Positions 18,162 through 27,201 of a DNA stretch of 64,000 nt are shown piece by piece; the stretch's first letter is position 1, and each line of letters opens with the position of its first letter. Under the pieces are notes generated by a model. The model was not told the origin of the DNA. It ran no database searches and worked only from the letters and a program-made list of their open reading frames with translations. The stretch comes from CAJJDF01 sp965657945 (lineage in GTDB: Bacteria; Bacteroidota; Bacteroidia; Flavobacteriales_D; CAJJDF01): the NCBI GenBank assembly GCA_965657945.1, contig CBFHPW010000001.1, forward strand, positions 1 to 64,000, given 5' to 3'. The translations under genes and the position numbers were made by a program.

Positions 18162-19210
18162 TAGTCAAGTGATGAGTTAATAGTTCCTTTTTCGGAAAGA
18201 AGAATCGCTACCTCTTTAGTTCCTTTTATTTTGGAGAAAATCAAAATCATCATTACCGTAATTGGAACGGAAAGAATCATTCCAATTATTCCCCAAATAG
18301 CTCCCCAAACGCTCAAAGACAAGATGACAACCAGCGAACTGATGTTGAGCGAATTTCCCATCATTTTGGGTTCTAAAAAATTTCCTACCAAAACTTGAAT
18401 CGCTCCCACAAAAATGATGACCAAAATAAAGGGTGTAAAATCTGTTCCGCCATACTGAACCAGAGCCATGACTGCTGGAAATAATGTGGCAATAAGAGAA
18501 CCAATGGAAGGAATGAAGTTTAAAATAAAAATACAAGCTGCCCAGAAAAAGGCAAAATCGATGCCGATTAATTTTAGTGCGGCATAACTAGAAATAGCAG
18601 TAATCAAACTGAGTAATGTTTTAATAGACACATATTTACTAAGGGATTTATCTATTTCAATTAATAAGTTGTTTACGTCATCAAATTCGTTCGGTTTTTC
18701 GTAAATAGCTTTGAGTTTATTTAGAAAACTAGTCTCTTCCATTAAGATAAAAATGAGGTAGAGAAGTATCATAAAGGTGCTTGAAAACAGTTCTGAGAAA
18801 GAATCAAGCAAATTCTTTCCGATTGATGTTAAGTCTACATCGCCAATAAAATTATTGATGTTTTCACCGATATTTAGTCCAAATTTTGATTCAATTTGAG
18901 TTGCTACTTTTTCTAGGTTTACTTGATATTTTGGAGCTTCGTTGTAGAGGTCCTGAATGTTGGATATGATAAGATTTGAGATGAGACCAATTACGAATAA
19001 AATCACTATGGAAGCAAGTGCTGTTTTTAAAGCTCGAGGCACCTTCGTTTTTATCCATTTCGCTTTGTCCATAAATTCGCGAATTTCCTTAATTATGAAC
19101 CATAAAAATACTGCTAGAATGAGAGGGAGTATTATTCCTTTAGCTATAATTAGTAAAGTAATAACGCAAAAAATAATAAAGAATATTAGTCCAATTTTTT
19201 GTAATTTCAT
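18161..19210 (-). CDS. AI-2E family transporter
   Basis: 349 residues with the layout of the AI-2E exporter family (TqsA/PerM): two N-terminal membrane segments, a soluble-helical middle (about 75-135), and paired C-terminal membrane hairpins with FFWAACIFILNFIPSIGSL and PVTVMMILIFSKI. The FIPSIGS motif is characteristic. Members include an AI-2 exporter and Na+/H+ antiporters, so the substrate cannot be assigned. First gene of the leftward group; divergent from ispH with a 70-base gap between the two genes. Confidence 0.88.
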   Translation of the reverse strand: MKLQKIGLIFFIIFCVITLLIIAKGIILPLILAVFLWFIIKEIREFMDKAKWIKTKVPRALKTALASIVILFVIGLISNLIISNIQDLYNEAPKYQVNLEKVATQIESKFGLNIGENINNFIGDVDLTSIGKNLLDSFSELFSSTFMILLYLIFILMEETSFLNKLKAIYEKPNEFDDVNNLLIEIDKSLSKYVSIKTLLSLITAISSYAALKLIGIDFAFFWAACIFILNFIPSIGSLIATLFPAVMALVQYGGTDFTPFILVIIFVGAIQVLVGNFLEPKMMGNSLNISSLVVILSLSVWGAIWGIIGMILSVPITVMMILIFSKIKGTKEVAILLSEKGTINSSLD

Positions 19211-19280
19211 ACTTAATTTTTACAGTGTTTCTTAAAAGTACATAAGATATCCTGTTTTACCATAAAAAATAGAATTCACC

Positions 19281-20471
19281 TTGAAAAAATTTGAAATTCC
19301 AGAAATATATAAAGCTTCTATAATTGGAGAAATAAAAGAAAAGCGGAAGTCTGAAGACAGAATGAAAAAAGATTTTACTCCTTCTATTTTGTCCTTTGAT
19401 GGAGTTGAATTTGTTCTCGCCCGTCATTTTGGATTTTGCTACGGTGTTGAGAATGCCGTGGAAAAAGTATATAAGGTACTGGATGAGTTCCCTGAGAAGA
19501 ATATTTATCTTTTAAGTCAGATGATTCATAACCCGACAGTAAATGAAGATTTATTGGACAGAGGAATTCGTTTTATTATGGATACAAAAGGAACTCAACT
19601 TATTTCCTGGGACGAGATTACTGCTGAGGACATTGTGTTGATTCCTGCCTTCGGGACTACCTTGGAGATAGAGGCTATCTTGAAAGAAAAAGGTATTGTA
19701 TCTAAAGATTATGACACGACTTGCCCGTTTGTAGAAAAAGTATGGAACAGATCAGAAAAACTAGGAGAAAAGGATTACACCATCATTATTCACGGAAAGG
19801 CGGCACACGAAGAAACTCGCGCGACATTTTCGCACAGTAGCGAAAATGGAAAGTCTGTCATTGTGAAGGATATAAAAGAGGCTAAGCTTCTGGCTCAGTT
19901 TATCGATAAACAACTTCCTGCCGAAGATTTTTATTCGTTTTTTGAGGGGAAATACTCGCCTGGTTTTGATCCTTACACAGATTTGAACAAAGTGGGAGTA
20001 GTGAATCAAACTACTATGTTGGCCTCCGAGACTCATGAAATTTCTCAGTATTTTAAAGATAAGATGATTGAGCTGTTTGGCGAAGAAAACTTGAGTGAAA
20101 GATTTGCAGATACACGAGATACTTTGTGTTATGCTACCAATGACAATCAAAAAGCAACCTTGGAGCTCATGAAAGAAGAAGGAGATTTTGCAGTCGTAGT
20201 AGGAGGTTATAATAGCTCCAATACTATGCATTTGGTGGAATTGCTAGAACAAAAGTACAATACTTTTTTTGTTCAAAACGCTGATAAAATAGAAAGTAAG
20301 AGTTGTATAAAACACTTTGATATTCATGCCAAAAAGGAGTACTCTACTGACTTTATTAGTAAATTTAGTAAAGATAAATTGAGGATAATCGTTACGTGCG
20401 GAGCTTCATGCCCAGACAGTGTTTTGAATCAAGTGATAGAAAAAATAGTGTATGTTGTCAATCAAAAATAA
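19281..20471 (+). CDS. ispH: 4-hydroxy-3-methylbut-2-enyl diphosphate reductase
   Basis: Last enzyme of the MEP isoprenoid pathway, an Fe-S reductase producing IPP and DMAPP in the cytoplasm. 396 residues, longer than the ~310 of E. coli but normal for Bacteroidota, which carry an N-terminal extension and internal insertions. The three cluster cysteines are visible in FGFCYGVENA (C53), TTCPFVEKVW (near 148) and TCGASCPDS (near 373). The start is TTG at 19281. It is preferred because the segment KKFEIPEIYKASIIGEIK matches the lineage-typical N-terminus. The 3' end overlaps the GWxTD gene by 20 bases. Confidence 0.93.
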   Translation: MKKFEIPEIYKASIIGEIKEKRKSEDRMKKDFTPSILSFDGVEFVLARHFGFCYGVENAVEKVYKVLDEFPEKNIYLLSQMIHNPTVNEDLLDRGIRFIMDTKGTQLISWDEITAEDIVLIPAFGTTLEIEAILKEKGIVSKDYDTTCPFVEKVWNRSEKLGEKDYTIIIHGKAAHEETRATFSHSSENGKSVIVKDIKEAKLLAQFIDKQLPAEDFYSFFEGKYSPGFDPYTDLNKVGVVNQTTMLASETHEISQYFKDKMIELFGEENLSERFADTRDTLCYATNDNQKATLELMKEEGDFAVVVGGYNSSNTMHLVELLEQKYNTFFVQNADKIESKSCIKHFDIHAKKEYSTDFISKFSKDKLRIIVTCGASCPDSVLNQVIEKIVYVVNQK

Positions 20472-21864
20472 AGGAGTTTTCGTTTCTTGTTTCTTGTTGT
20501 TTGTTATGAGTCTTTCTGCCAAGTCAGAATTGCAAGCCATTTTTAACTACAAACAATTTCAAATACCAGGAAAAGGAATTTACATCGAGAATTATTTGTC
20601 TTTTGTCTCGTCTTCATTAAAATATCAAAATGCAGAGTCAGAGGTTTTGCAAGCCCGTATTCTGGTAACACAAATTTTAAAAAAGAATGATTCTATCATA
20701 GATTTTAAAAAGTACAATGTTTTAGGTCCTGAATTGTTGGACAGTGTGGCAGTTGATTTTAAGGATCAAAAGCGATTTTTCGTTTCACCAGGAGTTTATG
20801 AGTTAGAAATTGAATTGATTGATTTGAATAGTAAATCCAAAACACCTGTTCAGCTGAGTAAATTTCTTGTGATTCGTTCATTCGAATCTCAAACTACAGT
20901 ATCTGACTTGGAGCTGGTAGATTATTTCAAGAATACCCAAGAAAAAAATGAATTTTCAAAATCGGGTTATGATTTGTATCCCTTGATTTCAAATTACTTA
21001 CCAACCGAGGTGTTTAAGCTTGCTTTCTATTTTGAAGTTTATAATCAAGACCCTGCAAGAAAAGTGTTAGTAAAGGAATACATTGAAACCCATTACGGGA
21101 ACAAAATGTTGCCCAAATATATCAAGCGAAGTGTAAAAGAATTGAGAGGTGTAACACCGATTTTTCATGCATTTGATATTCAAAATCTTCCTACTGGAAA
21201 TTACAATTTAGTGGTAGAGGTAAGGGATGAAAAAAACGAACTCGTTACGAGTGAAAAAGTTTTTTTTCAACGTGTAAATACACAAGTAGTGGAACAAAAA
21301 CAGGATACGGCAAAGCCTATTTCTTTGACGTACGATTTGCCTCAAGATTCTTTAGATTATTTCTTGGAAGCTCTGGTTCCTATTGCCAATACGCTTGAAT
21401 ACAAAGTATTGACCGGAAGTAAGTCTAATTTAACGGATGAGGTGAAAGAGCAGTATTTTGTTAATTTTTGGCAAACAAGATATGGGGTGAATGCCATAAA
21501 GGAATGGGGAAAGTATAGAAGAAAAGTAGCAGAAGTAGAACAACTGTTTGGTAATTCTGTGAAGCCAGGTTACCTAACGGACATGGGAAGAGTTTATATC
21601 AAGTATGGCAAGCCAAACGACAAAGTAGAAAAACTGAACGAGCAAGGGACTTATCCCTATGTTATTTGGCATTATTATCAAACCCAAAATAGATCAAACG
21701 TGTTGTTCGTTTTCTATCACTCTTCGGCTGTAACACAAGATTTTGAGCTTATCCACTCAGATATGCCTGGAGAAATTACAAACCGTGATTGGAAGTATTT
21801 GCTCAATATGCGAGTAGGCGGTCAGGATAATCGAGTGGATGAAGACGCCCGAAGGATGAGATAA
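20452..21864 (+). CDS. GWxTD domain-containing secreted protein
   Basis: 470 residues with a signal peptide (about 1-23, ending SLSAKS). The C-terminal third holds the GWxTD-type domain, here with GYLTD in place of GWxTD (PGYLTDMGRVYIKYGKPND), followed by YVIWHYY and LLFVF-like strands. The family is common in Bacteroidota and Acidobacteriota and has no established function. The middle carries Ig-like beta strands. It starts inside the end of ispH (ATG at 20452, 20-base overlap), so it is probably translated from the same message. The Y-for-W change in the signature is unusual but conservative. Confidence 0.85.
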   Translation: MLSIKNKGVFVSCFLLFVMSLSAKSELQAIFNYKQFQIPGKGIYIENYLSFVSSSLKYQNAESEVLQARILVTQILKKNDSIIDFKKYNVLGPELLDSVAVDFKDQKRFFVSPGVYELEIELIDLNSKSKTPVQLSKFLVIRSFESQTTVSDLELVDYFKNTQEKNEFSKSGYDLYPLISNYLPTEVFKLAFYFEVYNQDPARKVLVKEYIETHYGNKMLPKYIKRSVKELRGVTPIFHAFDIQNLPTGNYNLVVEVRDEKNELVTSEKVFFQRVNTQVVEQKQDTAKPISLTYDLPQDSLDYFLEALVPIANTLEYKVLTGSKSNLTDEVKEQYFVNFWQTRYGVNAIKEWGKYRRKVAEVEQLFGNSVKPGYLTDMGRVYIKYGKPNDKVEKLNEQGTYPYVIWHYYQTQNRSNVLFVFYHSSAVTQDFELIHSDMPGEITNRDWKYLLNMRVGGQDNRVDEDARRMR

Positions 21865-21951
21865 AATACTTGACTTTCTCCGTAAGTTTTGTTACATTAA
21901 AAAGACAAGGGATTAATTATTTTTAATCAATAAAACAAACAGAAACAAGTT

Positions 21952-22419
21952 ATGAATAGAATAGGATTAGATAAAGAAAAGTCACAGAAAATTGCGGTAA
22001 AGTTAAATGAATTGTTAGCCAATTATTCCGTTTTTTACCAAAACACAAGAGGTTATCATTGGAACATCAAAGGCGAAAAGTTTTTTGAGCTTCACGTGAA
22101 GTTTGAAGAATTGTATAACGATTTGGTTTTAAAAATTGACGAGGTAGCTGAAAGGATCTTAACCCTAGCCCATACTCCCGAACACAGGTATTCGGTTTAC
22201 ATAAAATTGTCCAAAATACAAGAAAATACAGAGGTAAACAATGGCATAAGTGCAGTAGAAAATATACTTGATTCATTCAAAACAATTATTATTCTTCAGA
22301 GAGATTTGTTAACCTTGTCGGATGAGGCTAATGATGAAGGTACCAATGCCTTAATGAGCGACTACATTAGAGAACAAGAAAAGTTAGTTTGGATGTACTC
22401 TTCCTTCTTGAACAAATAG
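21952..22419 (+). CDS. dps: Dps family ferritin-like DNA-protection protein
   Basis: 155 residues forming the four-helix ferritin-like fold of Dps. Dps dodecamers oxidise and store iron using peroxide and so limit Fenton damage. The ferroxidase region is clear: YQNTRGYHWNIKG, then FFELHVKFEELY and IDEVAERILTLA, with the His, Asp and Glu ligands in place. It lies alone between the GWxTD gene and the convergent mutS2. With oxyR, katG and bshB1 in the same window it belongs to peroxide defence. No OxyR-like palindrome was seen upstream. Confidence 0.92.
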   Translation: MNRIGLDKEKSQKIAVKLNELLANYSVFYQNTRGYHWNIKGEKFFELHVKFEELYNDLVLKIDEVAERILTLAHTPEHRYSVYIKLSKIQENTEVNNGISAVENILDSFKTIIILQRDLLTLSDEANDEGTNALMSDYIREQEKLVWMYSSFLNK

Positions 22420-22459
22420 TCAGAAAATTAAGAGAATAAATAGACAGAGCGAAAATTAC

Positions 22460-24604
22460 TTAGATTTCTACTTCGCCCACGGTTGTTTTTATAATGAAAT
22501 TACCCAATTGCACGGTAAGCTTCTTTCCTTCCATTTCCAATAACACACCTTGGGTCTTGTGATTTTTTAATTTAATTTTTTTCCCTATCACCAGGGTCTC
22601 CTTCAGTTTTTTGGCTTCATTTTTCTTTTCTATTTCCTTATTTATTTTGGGTGTAGTCTTTGCCGGAGATGATTTGGGCAAATCAGGAGAGGATAGAGTT
22701 TTATCAAGAACCACCGGTTTTAGCTTTTCTTTCAGTTTAATTCGTTCAATGGAGGCTAATTTTTTTAGTGCTTCCAAAGTTGCTTTTTCTGTTTTATGAT
22801 GTTTAAATTTCCCTAGTATTTCATAGAATTTCTTCCCCATATTCACGAACTTATTCTGCTGTTCTACAAATTGGTTGATTCGCTCAGATTTAGCCTGAAG
22901 CTTCTCCAGTTTTTCATCATATTCACGCATGCTTTGTCGAGCTTTGTGCTGTGATTTATATTGCTCGGTGTTAATTTTTTTAAACTTAGATTTCTCTTTT
23001 TGTAGTGAAACAGACAAGGCATCTACTTTTAGTTTGTGTTCAGATACTTTGGTCTTTGCTCGTTCAATCAATTCGTTGGGAATTCTATTGTGCTGAGCAA
23101 CTTCAAATGTAAAGGAAGAGCCTGGCTGACCAATGGATAAGGTAAACAGAGGCTCTAGTTTTTTGGTGTCGAAAAGCATACAAGCATTGGTGGCTGATTC
23201 TAAGGAGGAAGTTAAGATTTTGATGTTGGTGTAGTGCGTGGTAATGACTGCAAAGCTATTCTTTTCGTACAATTCCATGTAAAATACTTCGGCTAGAGCA
23301 CCACCGAGTTCCGGATCTGTTCCGCTGCCAAATTCATCCAAAAGAAGCAAGGTGTTTTTGTCTGAATTCGCCAAAAAATGATTCATCCTATTCAGTCTAT
23401 AACTGTAAGTACTCAGCTGGTTTTCTATGGATTGATTGTCGCCTATGTCAGATAAAACTTGATCAAACCAACAGCACGAGCTATCCGGATCCATGGATAA
23501 AAATAGTCCGCTTTGGTACATCAATTGTAAAATCCCAACAGTTTTTAAAGTGATTGATTTTCCTCCAGCATTGGGACCTGAAATAACCAGAAAGCGACTG
23601 TTTTCGTTCATTTCTATCTCCTGACCAATTGTTTTTTTATTTACCTCATTATTTTTTAAAAAGAGCAAAGGGTGGATTGCATTTTTCCAATGCATCTTTT
23701 TTACTGTATTCAATTTTGGGCGAGTTCCATTGTAGGACTGGCCGAAAAGAACTTTGGCATTCAATAAATCAAACCTCACCAATAGGGCTTGGAAAGCTTT
23801 TAAGTGTTTTTTTTCGGATCGAAGTTGAAAAGTGACTTTTTCGAGTATGGAAAAAATCTCGTTGCTTTCGTCTATTCGCAATCTTTCTTGTTCTTTGTTT
23901 AGCTCAAAACTTTCTTGCGGTTCGATGTAAGTATAATTGCCTTTGGCACTTACGCCACAAATTCTTCCAGGCACTCGTTTTTTGTATTGCGAAAGCACAG
24001 TAAGAAGTCTGCGATTGTCCAAGAATGATTCCTCAGTTTCTCCTAATAATTCATCCTGTCTGCATCTACGGAGTGCTTTTTCAAAATTTTTGTTGATTTC
24101 CGACCTGTTCGATTTCTGCTTTTTTCGGATGTTGAGTAGGAGTTGGGTTGCATCATCTTTTATGTCAAGTTTTTTTGTATCTAAGATTTCAGTAATAATT
24201 CCCAAAACATCTTTTATTCCGGTAATATGCTCACATGCTTCAAAAAGAGCGGGGTAGTCATACTGCTGATTTCTTGCGAAATCAATTAAAATTTTAGTTC
24301 CTTGACAAAGAGCAAAAACCTTCAGCAATTCATTTAGGATAAGAACACCATTCTCAATTCTCAGTATATTGAGCGCTGTGTCTATATCTTCTGCATTGGG
24401 GTGAGGAAAACTTAACCTTTCATCCAAGTATATTTCCTGGATTTCTTCTAAGAGGGCAAATTCTTTGTTCAGTAACTCGGGTTTGGCAAATGAAGTTAGA
24501 TTTTGTGCGTTTTCTTTGGCTTTTTGAGATTTGCAGTAAGTTGATAAAATGTCGCAAACTACTCCAAATTCAAGGTCTTTACCACTTTGTTTGTCTAATA
24601 TCAT
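22460..24604 (-). CDS. MutS2-family ATPase without Smr domain
   Basis: 714 residues. The core and clamp region comes first, then the ATPase with Walker A GPNAGGKS near 345, Walker B region LLLLDEFGSGTDPELGG, and THYTNIK. A long coiled-coil follows (about 515-620), then a basic linker and a short KOW-like beta end (IKTTVGEVEI). Canonical MutS2 ends in an Smr nuclease domain (about 780-800 residues in total), which is missing here. MutS2 proteins act on branched DNA or on stalled ribosomes rather than in mismatch repair. Loss of Smr suggests the ATPase function only. Convergent with dps. Confidence 0.85.
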   Translation of the reverse strand: MILDKQSGKDLEFGVVCDILSTYCKSQKAKENAQNLTSFAKPELLNKEFALLEEIQEIYLDERLSFPHPNAEDIDTALNILRIENGVLILNELLKVFALCQGTKILIDFARNQQYDYPALFEACEHITGIKDVLGIITEILDTKKLDIKDDATQLLLNIRKKQKSNRSEINKNFEKALRRCRQDELLGETEESFLDNRRLLTVLSQYKKRVPGRICGVSAKGNYTYIEPQESFELNKEQERLRIDESNEIFSILEKVTFQLRSEKKHLKAFQALLVRFDLLNAKVLFGQSYNGTRPKLNTVKKMHWKNAIHPLLFLKNNEVNKKTIGQEIEMNENSRFLVISGPNAGGKSITLKTVGILQLMYQSGLFLSMDPDSSCCWFDQVLSDIGDNQSIENQLSTYSYRLNRMNHFLANSDKNTLLLLDEFGSGTDPELGGALAEVFYMELYEKNSFAVITTHYTNIKILTSSLESATNACMLFDTKKLEPLFTLSIGQPGSSFTFEVAQHNRIPNELIERAKTKVSEHKLKVDALSVSLQKEKSKFKKINTEQYKSQHKARQSMREYDEKLEKLQAKSERINQFVEQQNKFVNMGKKFYEILGKFKHHKTEKATLEALKKLASIERIKLKEKLKPVVLDKTLSSPDLPKSSPAKTTPKINKEIEKKNEAKKLKETLVIGKKIKLKNHKTQGVLLEMEGKKLTVQLGNFIIKTTVGEVEI

Positions 24605-24639
24605 TTGTTTGTTCTAAGCTTATTATATGTCCCGAAGGT

Positions 24640-24647
24640 CAAAGCTA
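24640..24647 (-). promoter_or_regulatory. Probable -7 element of the mutS2 promoter
   Basis: On the minus strand the bases read TAGCTTTG, matching TAnnTTTG, about 36 bases before the mutS2-like start codon. No TTG is seen at the right distance upstream, so this is a half-match only. Confidence 0.4.
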
Positions 24648-24725
24648 AGTATTTTTAGAAAGAGATGTTTTGTTTGAGACCGAAAGGCACCTAATAATTG
24701 AAAGGGGTAAGAATTAAAAAGGCTG

Positions 24726-26144
24726 TTATCCGATTCGTTTTAATCCTAAATTGTTCCCCAAGGTCAACATAAAGGCAAAGGCTTCTTCAAAGTCATTTTT
24801 AATAGTTCCTTCTAAAATTGCCTCTTTTATTTCCGACTTTATTTTACCTACTTCAAAACAGGGTTCCAGACCGAAGGTTTTCATGATGATGTCTCCTGAA
24901 ATGGGGGGCTGCCAATTTCTAATCCTGTCACTTTCTTCAATTTCTTCTATTCGCTTTTCTACTTTGTCAAATTTTTGCAAATAGCGTTGAACTTTGTTTT
25001 CGTTTTTTGAGGTGATATCAGCACGGCATAGTGTGAGTAAATCGTCTATGTCGTTTCCTGCTTCCATTAACATTCTGCGATAAGCAGCATCTTTTGTGTT
25101 GGGATTTGTAAGGGCAATTGGTCTTAGGTGAAGAAAAACGAGCTTTCGCACATACTGCATCGTTCCATCCAAGGGAAGTTTCATTCTTTTGAAAATTCCT
25201 CTTACCATTTTGGAGCCTACAACCTCGTGGCTATGGAATGTCCATCCTACCTTTTTGTCAAATCTTTTGGTAGGAGGTTTAGCAATGTCGTGCAAAATTG
25301 CAGCCCATCTCAACCAAAGATTATCGGTGTTTGGTGAAATATTATCTAGCACTTCTAACGTGTGATAAAAATTATCTTTATGTCCTTTGTTGTCAATGAA
25401 TTCTACTCCGTGAAGAGCAACCATTTCTGGAAAAATTAATGCTAACAATCCTGTATTGAACAGCAACTTAAAGCCAATAGAAGGTTTGTCAGCCAAAATT
25501 ATTTTATTGAGCTCGGTTGTAATTCTTTCTTGAGAAACAATCGAAATTCTTTCCTTGTGCTCTCTAATTGCTGACAAACTTGTGTGATGAATGGTGAAAT
25601 TAAGTTGGGTGGCAAATCGAATGGCTCGCATCATCCTCAAAGGGTCGTCAGAATAGGTGATTCCAGGTTCCAAGGGGGTTCTTAAAATTTTGTCTTCTAA
25701 GTCTTGAACCCCATTAAATGGATCAATGAGTTCTCCATAATTTGATGCATTCAGGCTTATTGCTAGTGCATTTATTTTGAAATCTCTTCTCTTTTGGTCG
25801 TCTTCAATTGTTCCGTTTTCTACGGTAGGTTTTCTGGATCCTCTGTCGTAAGACTCTTTTCTAGCGCCCACAAATTCAATTTCGTATCCATCATCAAGTT
25901 TTATCATTGCGGTACCAAAATTTTTGAATACCGAAACTTTTGAAGCTTTTACTTTTTTTGCAATTTTTTCGGCCAATTCAATTCCACTACCTTCAATTAC
26001 AATGTCAATGTCTTTACAAGGTCTATTGAGCAATAAATCTCTCACAAATCCACCTATCACAAATACCCGTTCATTCGGGACAGTTTGTTTTATTACCTCA
26101 AAAATGGGGTGATTTAGTTGGTCGGCAAATTGTGTTTTTGTCAT
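24726..26144 (-). CDS. cca: CCA tRNA nucleotidyltransferase with HD domain
   Basis: Adds or repairs the 3'-CCA of tRNA. 472 residues. The class II nucleotidyltransferase head contains GGFVRDLLLNRPCKDIDIV (about 32-50), with the two catalytic aspartates in DID. The neck carries RRDFKINALAI, and DDPLRMMRAIRFA is the family's ATP/CTP-template region. A C-terminal HD domain (HDIAKPPTKRF near 285) is present as in many bacterial enzymes. The tRNA in this window (60265-60336) lacks an encoded CCA, so the enzyme is needed for its maturation. Second gene after tsaC, 16 bases apart, probably one transcript. Confidence 0.92.
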   Translation of the reverse strand: MTKTQFADQLNHPIFEVIKQTVPNERVFVIGGFVRDLLLNRPCKDIDIVIEGSGIELAEKIAKKVKASKVSVFKNFGTAMIKLDDGYEIEFVGARKESYDRGSRKPTVENGTIEDDQKRRDFKINALAISLNASNYGELIDPFNGVQDLEDKILRTPLEPGITYSDDPLRMMRAIRFATQLNFTIHHTSLSAIREHKERISIVSQERITTELNKIILADKPSIGFKLLFNTGLLALIFPEMVALHGVEFIDNKGHKDNFYHTLEVLDNISPNTDNLWLRWAAILHDIAKPPTKRFDKKVGWTFHSHEVVGSKMVRGIFKRMKLPLDGTMQYVRKLVFLHLRPIALTNPNTKDAAYRRMLMEAGNDIDDLLTLCRADITSKNENKVQRYLQKFDKVEKRIEEIEESDRIRNWQPPISGDIIMKTFGLEPCFEVGKIKSEIKEAILEGTIKNDFEEAFAFMLTLGNNLGLKRIG

Positions 26145-26160
26145 TACTGGGGTATGAAAA

Positions 26161-26718
26161 TTACTTTCTGATCAAAGTGAAGGTTCCGTCCATTTCAATT
26201 TTCATAATGGTAGAAGCTCGCGGCTTTAATTTTGTATCGGACGGCAAATTTACAATATAATCTACACCGTCCAAAATTCTCTTGTCAATATCCTCGAAAC
26301 GCAAAGGGCTAGGCTGGTCGCTGATATTAGCCGAAGTGGCAATCAAAGGTTTTCCTAATTTTTTAATGAATTGATGACAAAATCCTTCTTTTACAATGCG
26401 AATAGCCACAGACTTATCCTCGGCCAGGAGGTTGTGGGCTATATTGTAACCTTCGGGATAAATAATTGTGGTAGGTTTCTCAGAGAACTCAACAATATCC
26501 CAAGCAATATCAGGGATTTGCTTTACGTACCGATTTAGTTTGGTGTCGGATTCAAGCAGTGTAATCATACTTTTATTAGAGGCTCGTTGTTTTAATGAGT
26601 AAATTTTATTTACTGCCACTGGATTGGTAGCATCGCATCCAATTCCCCATAAGGTATCGGTTGGGTAAAGTATGATACCTCCGTTTCTTACTATTTGTAT
26701 AGCCTCTTCCATATCCAT
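26161..26718 (-). CDS. tsaC: L-threonylcarbamoyladenylate synthase (Sua5/YrdC/YwlC)
   Basis: Makes threonylcarbamoyl-AMP from threonine, bicarbonate and ATP, the first step of the t6A37 tRNA modification. The 185 residues form a single YrdC domain without the Sua5 extension. Visible motifs are ILYPTDTLWGIGCDATN (nucleotide-binding start), YSLKQRASNK, and ATSANISDQPSP. A well-formed promoter lies at 26730-26760. The downstream gene is cca, so two tRNA-maturation enzymes are paired in one operon. Confidence 0.92.
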   Translation of the reverse strand: MDMEEAIQIVRNGGIILYPTDTLWGIGCDATNPVAVNKIYSLKQRASNKSMITLLESDTKLNRYVKQIPDIAWDIVEFSEKPTTIIYPEGYNIAHNLLAEDKSVAIRIVKEGFCHQFIKKLGKPLIATSANISDQPSPLRFEDIDKRILDGVDYIVNLPSDTKLKPRASTIMKIEMDGTFTLIRK

Positions 26719-26729
26719 TATTTATAAGA

Positions 26730-26760
26730 CAAAGGTATTTAAAGCAATTGCGAATGACAA
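26730..26760 (-). promoter_or_regulatory. Promoter of the tsaC-cca operon
   Basis: On the minus strand TTG (26758-26760) is followed after exactly 20 bases by TACCTTTG (26730-26737). Both elements and the spacing match the Bacteroidota sigma-A consensus. The tsaC ATG (26718) lies 11 bases beyond the -7 box, so the leader must be very short. Confidence 0.75.
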
Positions 26761-26852
26761 CACTCTGGCTGTTGTTTTGCGTCTCTTCTTAAAATTGTTT
26801 TTCTAGATGACTTAGAAATTTTGGAATGAATTATTTGTCTAAATTCGCAACT

Positions 26853-27098
26853 ATGGAAGAAACAGAAAGAAACATTAAGCTAATTTGGGATTTTAGAGGA
26901 GAAGATGGACATCAAACTGCCATTCATCACGAAATTCATTTGAAAGAGTTTGCTAGAAAAGAGGATGTACCTTATGTAAACACCGGAGTGGAACCGTTAG
27001 GTGATTTGCATTCAACAGCGTTCATAACCGTTCCAGAATCTTACATGAGAATTGTGAGAGATGCATTAATTCCCCATCGAGGTGAAATTGCAGAATAG
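26853..27098 (+). CDS. Small conserved hypothetical protein
   Basis: 81 residues read from the ATG at 26853 (MEETERNIKLIWDFRGEDG). An ATG 27 bases upstream is possible but adds an unlikely segment. The protein is acidic and soluble with several histidines (TAIHHEIHLKEF, LGDLHSTAF) and no signal peptide or membrane segment. I do not recognise a named domain. From memory, similar short proteins occur in other Flavobacteriales. The histidine-rich middle could bind a metal, which is a guess. Divergent from tsaC and upstream of secDF, which has its own promoter. Confidence 0.65.
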   Translation: MEETERNIKLIWDFRGEDGHQTAIHHEIHLKEFARKEDVPYVNTGVEPLGDLHSTAFITVPESYMRIVRDALIPHRGEIAE

Positions 27099-27133
27099 CA
27101 CATTCTTGTTCAGTAAAATAAATAGGACGAAAA

Positions 27134-27164
27134 TTGTTTAATAACAAAGGTTCTTTTATATTTG
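27134..27164 (+). promoter_or_regulatory. Promoter of secDF
   Basis: TTG at 27134-27136, a 20-base spacer, and TATATTTG at 27157-27164 form a near-ideal Bacteroidota promoter. The expected start of transcription is near 27171, giving a leader of about 30 bases to the ATG at 27202. Confidence 0.85.
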
Positions 27165-27201
27165 CACCCCTAAAAAAGTAAGTAAATTAAACAAATAAAC
27201 T

